A stretch of DNA of 52,481 nucleotides, taken from NCBI GenBank assembly GCA_027491155.1, contig JAIXWR010000019.1, positions 1 to 52,481 on the forward strand, written 5' to 3'. This DNA is from Verrucomicrobiaceae bacterium. Lineage in GTDB: Bacteria > Verrucomicrobiota > Verrucomicrobiia > Verrucomicrobiales > Akkermansiaceae. Under the pieces are notes generated by a model, which did not search any database, had not been told where the DNA came from, and was given only the letters and a program-made list of their open reading frames with translations. How positions within the stretch are numbered: the stretch's first letter is position 1; each line of letters opens with the position of its first letter. Shown one piece after another: positions 24,946-33,800 of the stretch. The translations under genes were made by a program, and so were the position numbers.

Positions 24946-25013
24946 CTGGACCGCGGACCTCATTCCGCTTGAGATCCCCGACCGTCGAAGCGGACTAAAG
25001 ATCCGCGCTCCAG
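24946..25013. repeat. REP-like palindromic element after the C39-like gene
   Basis: The left arm (24946-24970, beginning CTGGACCGCGGACCT) and right arm (24988-25013) are inverted copies matching at about 20 of 25 bases, with a 17-base loop. It begins 15 bp after the stop of the leftward gene, so its RNA would fold into a strong hairpin at the transcript end. The sequence differs from the two other palindromic elements in the window and looks like a separate family. Confidence 0.65.
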
Positions 25014-25027
25014 TACACTCCCACTGA

Positions 25028-26314
25028 CTACGGCCGGAACACGAAGCTCAAATCGGTCGTCGCCACCAGCTCTTCCACCCGCATCCGCCGCGGACGGTCC
25101 TTGCCGGTCCAGCTTTCGAGGAACAGGAATTCCCGCCGCCCGGCGTGGTAGCCGACGATCACCGAGGCGTGCAGCGGCGCATTCTCGCCCGGCCACGAAG
25201 CCCGCTCCTCCGGCTTCGCGGGATCCGGCAAGGTCGCCGATGGATCGTTCGAAAACTCGCGCATGAAGGCGCTGTGCAGCGTGTTGCGCTCGTGGGAGAA
25301 GCGCCGCCACACGATGACCGGAAAGCCTTTCGACAACGAACGCATCGCCGCCGAAGCATCGAATTTCGTCGAGCGGTCCACTCCCAGCCCCGCCTCCGCC
25401 GCCACCGAGTGGTAAACCTTCACCAGGTTCGCCCCGTCCGCCCGACCGGTGTTCTGGAAACCGCAGGCCACCGCCAGCCAGTCCTCGTCGAGATGCAGCC
25501 CGAAATGCCGCGCCGCCATCGCCAGGCTGTTGAGCCCGCAGTAGGGACGATAACCCTGCGGGATCGGCTGCAAGCCCGGCAGGTGCACGGTCCCGTCCTC
25601 CTCTCGCACGACGGTCGACTCCAGCTTCGCCAGCTTTTCGCGCGGCGACAGCGCCGCCACCGCCGGGTCGAGCCATTGATCGGAATCCACCGCCGAAACC
25701 GTCACCCGCAGCAAGCGGTTCTCACCCGCCAGCAGCCGCAACTTGACCGGCCCCTTCTCCCACTCCTCCACCGCCGCCCGCAGCCCGCGGGTCCTGCCGA
25801 GCTCGCCCTCCTCCCCTTTCGTCCCGCCACAGGCCTTTGAAATCGCGGATCGCAGGTCCGCGCGGGCCTCCGTGTAGAGTTTCGCGAACTCCGCCTGTTT
25901 CACCGCCAGCCGCTCGCCGATCTCCTTCCTCGCTTCCCGCGGGCTCAGCCCCTCCGGCAGCTTCTCGTCGAAATAACCGAAATAGGAACCCGCATCGACA
26001 AAGGTAGCCTCCAGCGATTCCAGCTTCCCCTCGCGCTTCACCGCACGGAGCAGCATGACATCCCGCCCGAACAACTTCGGCCGCGCCTTCAAATGGGACA
26101 CCGCCGCCGTCGCGATCCGCGCCTCGTCGTTCCAATCCCCCGGCAGCTCGACCGATCCATCCCACACGCCGGCCGCCAGCAAGGTGTCGGTCAGGTCCTC
26201 GCCATTGAGCGGGCTCTCGACCTCCGCGATCGGCCCGAGGATCGAGTTCGGCAAGGCCATCGCGCTGCCGGAAAGCGCGAGCGCGAGCAACACCGGGGAA
26301 AGAGTCCGCTGCAT
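25028..26314 (-). CDS. Exported papain/C39-like cysteine peptidase-type protein
   Basis: The 428-residue protein starts at 26314 with a signal peptide (MQRTLSPVLLALALSGSAMA). Residues 30-240 have no recognised domain. The C-terminal half looks like a papain-fold cysteine peptidase: Gln253 and Cys259 in IPQGYRPYCGLNSLAMA, His382 in LHASVIVGYH, and FLESWTG near 400 where papain-like enzymes have NSW. The Asn position is Glu, so catalysis is uncertain. It would act in the periplasm or outside. It is divergent from lysA with 172 bp between starts. The frame extends upstream to 26488 but without a signal peptide. Family identity is moderate; the substrate is unknown. Confidence 0.65.
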   Translation of the reverse strand: MQRTLSPVLLALALSGSAMALPNSILGPIAEVESPLNGEDLTDTLLAAGVWDGSVELPGDWNDEARIATAAVSHLKARPKLFGRDVMLLRAVKREGKLESLEATFVDAGSYFGYFDEKLPEGLSPREARKEIGERLAVKQAEFAKLYTEARADLRSAISKACGGTKGEEGELGRTRGLRAAVEEWEKGPVKLRLLAGENRLLRVTVSAVDSDQWLDPAVAALSPREKLAKLESTVVREEDGTVHLPGLQPIPQGYRPYCGLNSLAMAARHFGLHLDEDWLAVACGFQNTGRADGANLVKVYHSVAAEAGLGVDRSTKFDASAAMRSLSKGFPVIVWRRFSHERNTLHSAFMREFSNDPSATLPDPAKPEERASWPGENAPLHASVIVGYHAGRREFLFLESWTGKDRPRRMRVEELVATTDLSFVFRP

Positions 26315-26486
26315 CCGTGACCGATAGCGCCACACGGCCGATTTCCAAGCTCCGAAACGAGGCCAGGAACGGATGAACCCCGGGCTCGGAAATCGCCAAC
26401 CCGGCAATCCCCCGACCTTCCGGGGCCCTGCCCGGGATGAAACCCAACCCTTGCCCGCCGCCCGTCCAGCGTTTACAGGCAGCGCC

Positions 26487-27773
26487 ATGCACGGCTTCGC
26501 CTACCGCCACGGCTCGCTCCATTGCGAGGATGTCAATCTCCAGGATCTCGCCGCTGAACACGGCACGCCCCTCTACGTCTATTCCGCCAACACCATCCGC
26601 GACCACTTCCGCCGGCTGGACCAGGCGCTCGCCGGGATCGACCACGAGGTGGCCTACGCGGTGAAGGCGAATTCCAACCTCTCCGTCCTCCGCCTCCTGG
26701 CCGAGGAGCACGCCGGCTTCGACATCGTCTCCGGCGGCGAGTTGTTCCGCGTGATCAAGGCCGGCGGGGATCCCGCCAAGTGCACCTTCGCCGGCGTCGG
26801 CAAGACCCGCGCCGAAATCGAATACGCCCTCCAGCAGGGCATCTACTCCTTCAACGTCGAGAGCGAGGAAGAGCTCCGCTACCTCAACGAGGTCGCCGCC
26901 GACCTCGGCGTGATCGCCCCCGCCGCGGTCCGCGTGAACCCGAACGTCGACGCCAAGACCCACAAGTACATCTCCACCGGCAAGTCGGAGAACAAGTTCG
27001 GCGTGGACTTCGACGCCATTCCCGACCTCTACGCCCGCGCCGCCAAGGAACTCGCCCACGTGAAGCTCCGCGGCCTGCAGATGCACATCGGCTCGCAGCT
27101 CACCTCCATCTCGCCTTTCATCGAGGCGGTAGAAAAGGTCGCCCCGCTCGCCACCCACCTGAAGGTCACCCATGGCATCGAGTTCTGGTCGATCGGCGGC
27201 GGCGTCGGCATCGTCTACCACGGCTCGCTCGACTCAGGCGACGCCGGCTGGTGGGAATCCAAGCCCGAGGGCGAGCGCCCGCTGACCATCGCGCAGTACG
27301 GCGAAGCCCTGCGCCCGCGCTTGGAAAACTTGGGCCTCAAAATCCTGCTCGAACCCGGACGCCTGATCGTCGGCAACGCCGGCGTGCTGCTGACCAAGTG
27401 CCTCTACGAAAAGCGCGGCAAGGCGAAGACCTTCAAGGTGGTCGATGCCGGCATGAACGACCTGATCCGTCCCGCCCTCTACGAAGGCCACCACGAGATC
27501 GCCCCGCTCGCCGAGCACCACGGCGACACCCGCAAGGTCGACGTCGTCGGCCCGATCTGCGAGAGCGGCGACTTCTTCTGCCAGGACCGCGAGCTGCCCG
27601 ACTTCCAGCCCGGCGAGACCGTCGCCCTGCTCAGCGCCGGTGCCTACGGCTTCGTCATGGCGTCCAACTACAACACCCGCCCGCTTCCCGCCGAGATCCT
27701 CGTCGATGGAAGTACGGCGCGCGTCGTACGCAAGCGTCAGACCCTCGAGGACCTGATCGCCGGCGAGGCCTGA
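26487..27773 (+). CDS. lysA: Diaminopimelate decarboxylase LysA
   Basis: The 428-residue fold-type III PLP enzyme converts meso-diaminopimelate to L-lysine, the last step of the lysine pathway. Lys60 in YAVKANSN carries PLP, MHIGSQLT contains the conserved His, GGGVGI is the phosphate-binding Gly loop, and ICESGDFF holds the catalytic Cys of the partner subunit. Length is usual for the family. I chose ATG 26487 because MHGFAYRHGSLHCEDV is the normal N-terminus; 38 upstream in-frame codons look like spacer. It competes with peptidoglycan synthesis for the same substrate, but no shared regulation with the dcw cluster is visible. Confidence 0.95.
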   Translation: MHGFAYRHGSLHCEDVNLQDLAAEHGTPLYVYSANTIRDHFRRLDQALAGIDHEVAYAVKANSNLSVLRLLAEEHAGFDIVSGGELFRVIKAGGDPAKCTFAGVGKTRAEIEYALQQGIYSFNVESEEELRYLNEVAADLGVIAPAAVRVNPNVDAKTHKYISTGKSENKFGVDFDAIPDLYARAAKELAHVKLRGLQMHIGSQLTSISPFIEAVEKVAPLATHLKVTHGIEFWSIGGGVGIVYHGSLDSGDAGWWESKPEGERPLTIAQYGEALRPRLENLGLKILLEPGRLIVGNAGVLLTKCLYEKRGKAKTFKVVDAGMNDLIRPALYEGHHEIAPLAEHHGDTRKVDVVGPICESGDFFCQDRELPDFQPGETVALLSAGAYGFVMASNYNTRPLPAEILVDGSTARVVRKRQTLEDLIAGEA

Positions 27774-27867
27774 AAAGTGGCTGCGGCATCCCCTGGTCCT
27801 CGTAGCCGCCTGTCCCTCGGAGCCTTGGCGAAGCGGGATGGCGAAGTGGACTTGCCGCAAGCCCCCA

Positions 27868-30800
27868 TCACCTCCCCCGCGGATCGAAGCCCGGCCCCAT
27901 CGGCCGCCGCTCGCGGTCCGGCCTCACCGGCACCGGCATCTCGGGCCTCGCCTGACGCTCTTCCCACGCCTTCCACTCGGCCTCGTTGAAATCGGCGCGG
28001 CGCTCGTTGGCATATGCCGCCGCCAAGCCCATCATTTCCGGCGTCAGCGTCCGCACCGCCCGCAGCCAATCCAGGAATCGCGCCGGTGGAAGTGCCGCCC
28101 GCAGCTTCTCCTCGGCCAGCAGCTCCAGCTCGCGTCCCGGCTTGCCCATCAGCGGCCGCGGCATGGCGAAGGGCGCCACAAACTCCGGCGTGGCGGCCGG
28201 ATGCAGCACGCTCATCCGCAGCTTGGCCCGGCCGATCCGCTCCCGGGTCGCCTCATCGAACTCCGGCGGGAGGTCTGCCAACGACGCACGCCCCGGCGGG
28301 CGAATCGGCAACCCCGCCTCCTTCAGATTCCGCTCGAGAGCCGCGGCATCCGGTGAAGCCAGCAAGACCATCGTCCACGCGACGCCCGCCTTGCGCCCTT
28401 CGTCGATCTTCCCGAGGACTCCCGCCAGTCGCAGCACCGCCTTTGCGGTCTCCTCCGGCATCACGCCGTCATGCCGGTCCGCATGGATCCAGAAGGTGCT
28501 CTCCAGCAAGGGAAGCCATGAGTAATGGAGCGAGTTCCGGATGAACCCGTCGGGACGCATCGCGACCTGCGGCTGGAGTGCGGAGGAAAATGCATCGATG
28601 CCCCGCGGATCCCCGCGGTGGAACGCGGAGCACGCGGCCCCCAGCCGGACCAGGATGCCGCCGGACCGGTCGGCCGACTCCGACTCGTCCGAGATCAAGC
28701 GCCGGAACGCCGCCTCCGGATCCTCCCCGAGGAACTCGTCCAGAAGCGCCACCGGCTCCACCGCCGCCCGCATCGCGATCCCTAGCGCCACACAAGCCGA
28801 CATCCGCTCTTCCGGCGACATCGTCTTCGCCCGCTTGCCGAACTCCTCCGCCAGCCGGGCACGCCGCGATGCCAGGGCTTCCGCGGGAGCATCCTCCCCG
28901 TAGGCATCACCCTTCAGCGAAAGATGCACCCTCAAGCGGAAGGCCTCCGTGCTGTCGAAACCTGCCAGTGACGCGACCATTTGCTCCGTCTCCCGGGTAA
29001 AGGGATTCTCCATCCCGGACCAAAGGCGTCCCGCAGGCGGCACCAGCGCCAAGGCTTGCTCCGGTTGACCTCGAATGAGCAGGCCGAGCGTGAAGTTCAG
29101 GTCGCCCTTCAGCGTTTTGCCCGCCACCTGCATCCAGCGGGCGGTTAGATCCGCATCCTCCATCGCCAGCACCAGCTTCGAAAGCTCGGTGCGGAGGTAA
29201 CTCTCCACCTTGTCAAAGCTGCCCCGCTCCAGCAGGAAACGGAAAGCCGTGCCCGCCTCCACCGGATAGCGCTTCACCCCTCGCCCGACACCGGGCACCG
29301 GCACGCCCGTCCGGGCGAGCAAGGAACACAAGCGGCCCGTTTCGTCCGGCGGGATCTTTCTCACTCCGGACAGCAGCCCCGGCGTCGCCGCGAAAAGCAC
29401 GACCGGATCCAACAGCCTGCCGACGTTCTCGTAAGCATCCAGCACCATCGCCAGCAGGTCCTGCTCTCCCGCCCCGGCCGCCTTCATCGCCTCCAGCCAC
29501 GCCACCAGCAGCTTGCCGTCGCCACTTCTGAAGTCCTTCGGATCGGCCGGGTTCAAACTCAGGCACCACGCGCAGGCCAGCCGCGTGAGTTCGCTTCCCT
29601 TGGCCGCGGCCACCAGCGCCGCACGCTGTTTGGCATCCATCGGAGCGCGCCGCGAAAAGGCATCGCTGGCGGACGACAGCACCCGCACCTGCATCGGCTT
29701 CGAAAGCTTCGCGATGCCCTGCCACGTCGATGGCTCGGCGATCGCCCGCTCCCCGAGGTTCTGCCATGCCTGATAAAACGCGTTCGGCCCCGGCACCGAC
29801 AACGGCTCGTCCTTCCAGACCTCTTCGAGGATCGCCAGCATGCCGAACACCCTTGCCGCTCCGCCGGACGAGCTTTGCAACATCCCCGTGGTCAGCTCCA
29901 TCCGCTCCGCGACGGTGACGCGCCCGCCTTTCTTCGCGGTGCCGGCCGCCACCCAGGCCTCGATGATTCCGACGGCGAGTCCTGGATCATCGGACGCAAT
30001 GCTTCCCGCCACTCGACCCGCCTCGCTCGAAATGCCCGCTCGCGATACCCCGGACTTCGGCATCGATTCCTTGAAGCGCATCGCCTGCTGGATCCGCTGC
30101 GCCTTCTGCTGATCCAGCTTCTTCCGCACCGAGTCCGCCACCGGCTTCGACAAGTCGGCCAGATCCTCCGCTTGGAATCCCTGCGTGAGTTGCCTCACCA
30201 CCCCGTCGCGCATCTCCACCGGCAGCTTGGCCAGCTCCGCGGCCGCCTTTTTGAGCGCCCGCTTGATCAGGTCCTTCTGCTGGTTGCCCCCCGACTGAGA
30301 GGCCATCAACAGTTCCATGAAGGAGGCATCGGGGTCCGCCGCGATCTCCTGATACAGCTTCGCCGTGGCGTTGCCCTGCATCCTTTGAGCCATCGTGTTG
30401 ATCGCCCGCAGGCCGAACCATTGGTAGGAATCCTGGATCTTCCCGTCCGCCATGCCCCGCTGCCAGGCACCCAGCTTCATGGCATCGGCCGTCTTCCATC
30501 CGGGGAGATCGGTCAGCGCGGCGACTCGCCCCTTCGATCGATCCTCCAGCCACGCGCTGCCAAGGCCGTCCCCCAGATTGTAGTCTTGCACCGGTTGCTT
30601 CCACCCGGCGAAGACCTTCAACACCTCCACCGTCAGGCGGCTGTCCTTGCCTCTGGACAACGCCCCGACAAGCCCCTGACCGGCCGACTGGAGACTGTTC
30701 ATCCGCGGATTCTTCGGATCCTGCCACTCCTTGCGCGGACCTCCCGCCGCTTCCAGAAAGAGCAGGATCCGCGCTTCCAACGATCCCTGCTTGAGGGCTT

Positions 30801-33800
30801 CGGCCAAGCTGGCTGCCAGCACCCCGTCGGCATTCCTCGACACCGTGTTGAAGAAGCGATTCTCGCGGAACAGTTCTTCTAACAGACGCTCCCGTCCCTT
30901 TGTCCGCACGGCCCGCAGCATCGCCGACTCGTGCTTTGCCAAGGCCACCCACGACCCGCCCGCCTGCATGGCCGCCGCATCCATCACGCCGGGCAGATCC
31001 AGTGTCGATTTCGCCGCAAACAGGCGCTCCAGCCAGGCCTCCGTCTCCGGATCCGCCTTCGCCAGCGCCTCGCGGAAGCCCGCCGTAAACGCCGCCGCAT
31101 CGCCATTCTCCACCGCGATCCCGACCAGGTGCTCCAGCGCCGAAGGTGCGACCGGAAGTTGAACCCGCCGCGCGACCCCGCTTTGCGGAAACAAGGCCCC
31201 GCGACCCTGCGCGTAGGCCCCCGAAAGGAGCACCTCGCGCGCCGACTCGTCGATCACCTCCGTCTCGCGGAACTGCCGCGTGGCATGGATCACGCGGAAG
31301 ACGACCTCCGCCGACTCCGGCCGCGCCAGCCCGAGCCGGCGGTAGCGCTCGAACAGCTCCCGCATCCTTTTGAATTCCGGACCCTTCGCCGCCCCGTCCT
31401 TCGGCGTCGCCATCCACACCGGCTGGCCGCTGCCGAACATCACCGCGATGCCTCCGATCCATCGCCCGTCCTTCTCCCGTCCCGGTCCTTCCGCCCAGTC
31501 GGCCAGAAGTTCCAGACCCGGCAGGGAAAGCGCGTCCACCTGGTTGCGCGGAAGCACCGCCTGGAACAAGGCCCCTTCGAACTCCGGATCCTCCGCCGCC
31601 CGGCCGAGCAGCGCGAAGGCTTCGGCACGGTCTTCCACGCGCATCGCCAGCTCGATCGTCCACCGCGGCTCCCGCGGCCAGCGACGGGAAAGCTCCGCCA
31701 CCACCTCGCGCGCCTCCGCCTTCCGGCCGCCGGCATCGAAAAGCATCAGCGCTGCGACCCGCCGGCCCAGTCCCGCTCCCTCCGGCACCCGCACCTGCGA
31801 CAAGGCCTCGTCCAGCAGTCCCGCATTCTTGAGCAGAATCACCGAGGATCCCATCGACCCCATCCCGCGGATCTCCTCCAGCACCGATTCTTCCAGCATC
31901 GCCGCCGCCTCCCGCACGGCCTGCGGTCGATCCTTCATCTCCAGCAAGCCCTTCACCCGCTGCTGCGAATTCCCGCCCGAGCGGTAGGACGGCTGATGCT
32001 GCCACTGCATTCCCCACCGGCTGGGGGACGCCGCCTGCGGGCTGCCCCGGACGCCGAAGTAGTCGTCGTATCGGGCGGCATAGCGGCGCTCGGCTTCCCC
32101 GCCCGCCTTCAAGCGACCGAGCAAGTGCTTCATCCGCCGCGTCATCTCCGGACTCATCTGCTCTTCATGACGGACCAACTGCATCAGGGCATCCAGCGCC
32201 AGCCGCGGGTCCGAATCGTCCTCGCTGCGGGCCGTCATCTCCTTCAGGCGCTCCGCAGGATCCTTCAGCACCGTCCAGCTCAGGCGGACGAGTTCGCGCC
32301 GCACATCCACCGCATCCGCCGGCAACTCCGCCAGCTCGCGGCGGATCCGCGCGACCCCTTGGTCCTGGTCGCCCGCCATCCCGAAGCGGCAGCGCAGCTC
32401 GGGCGTGGACATCCGCGCGATCAGCGCCTCGCGGTCCTTCTCCGCCAGCCTCGCGAACGCCGCCGTGACCGGACCGGACGAAGCAAAACTGATGCCATAC
32501 TGCCATTCGTCATCGGCCAGCTCCCGCGAGGCCAGCGCCGCTTCCTCGATCCGTTTCAGGAACCCCTCTTGATCGCCTTTCTCCAGATCGCGCACCGCCT
32601 GGAAGCTCCGCAGGCGGGCCAGATGGGCTCCCTTGAACTCGGCACCCTCCAGCGCCTCCAAACACTTCACCCACCCGGCGGGCGCTTTCGCCGGACCCTC
32701 CTGCCCCGGCACCGCCACCGGGCTCGCCACGCGGTAAAGCAAGTGCATCGCCTGGGACGCCAAGGTCGGGTCCTTCCAGACCGCGGGGTCGACCCCCCGC
32801 AGCCACTCCGCCAGCTCCTCCGCGGTCCCCGGCGCGCTGAGGCGGAGCCCGACCTGCAACTCCACCGGCAACTTCCGGCCGCTCTCTAACAAGTCCACGG
32901 CCTCCTTCGAACTCAATCCCTGAAGTCCCCCGGTCGATTTCATCAAATCCGCCGCCAGCGGATGATCCGGATGCTCCAACGCGAACTGCCACCAGCGGAC
33001 GGAGTAGCCGTCACCCCGTTGCGCCGCGAAGTCCTGCACCTCCCGCCATTGCGCCGGCGTCACCGATTCCAGCTCCGTCATCACGCGGCAAGTCCGGGCC
33101 CACGCCTCGTCCCCGAGTTCCATCGCAAGATGCAGCACCTTGGGAGCCAGCGTCATCTTCGTCTCGACCAGACTCCCCGGCACCGTGAAATAGCGGATAA
33201 ACCCCGGCACCTTTTCCGGATTGCGCTCAGATTGACGGAGCAAGGTCATCCATGAAGCGCGGCTCGATCCGTAATTCCGGGCAAGCTGGGCCTCTGCCGG
33301 GTCTTCCGGTTCCGCCATCACCTTGAGATAGTCGTCGAGCGCCTCTTCCGGTCGTCCGGCCGCCTCCAGGATCATCCCGCGGACGAAATGCAGCCGGGCA
33401 TCGAAGCGCGCCGGATCCAGCGCCTCCAGCATGCGGATCGCCTCGTCCATGTGGCCGCCCGTCGCCAGCGCTGCCACGCTCTTTTCCAGCTCCCGCAAGT
33501 CCAGTCCCTCGTCCCCCGCCAGCATCTGCAAGTCGCGCATGCCGCCCTCGATGTCCCCGCAGCGGATCTTCGCCTGCGCCAGCTTCATCGCCGAATCCAC
33601 GCCCGGCACCAGCTTCGCCAGCGCCGCGTGCCGCTCCAGCGCGCGCTCCATCTGGCCGTTGCGCTCCTCGATCGCCGCGAGCGCCGAAACCAGCTCCACA
33701 TCCCGCGGCGCCGCATCCGCCGCCTTCCGCAGATGCTCCATCTCCGCCCGCGAATCCCCCCGCGCCTTCGCCAGTTCCGCCAGCGCCCGCTGCGGCCCCG

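Noticed and set aside
24480..24998. A 172-codon rightward frame in the leader region of murG
   Set aside because: Pro/Arg-rich composition, GT-repeat encoded segment, and an end inside a palindromic repeat argue against a gene.
27774..27867. A possible palindromic repeat between lysA and the giant TPR gene
   Set aside because: Only short partial inversions (for example around GCCTTGGC) are visible; not enough to support a repeat or terminator.
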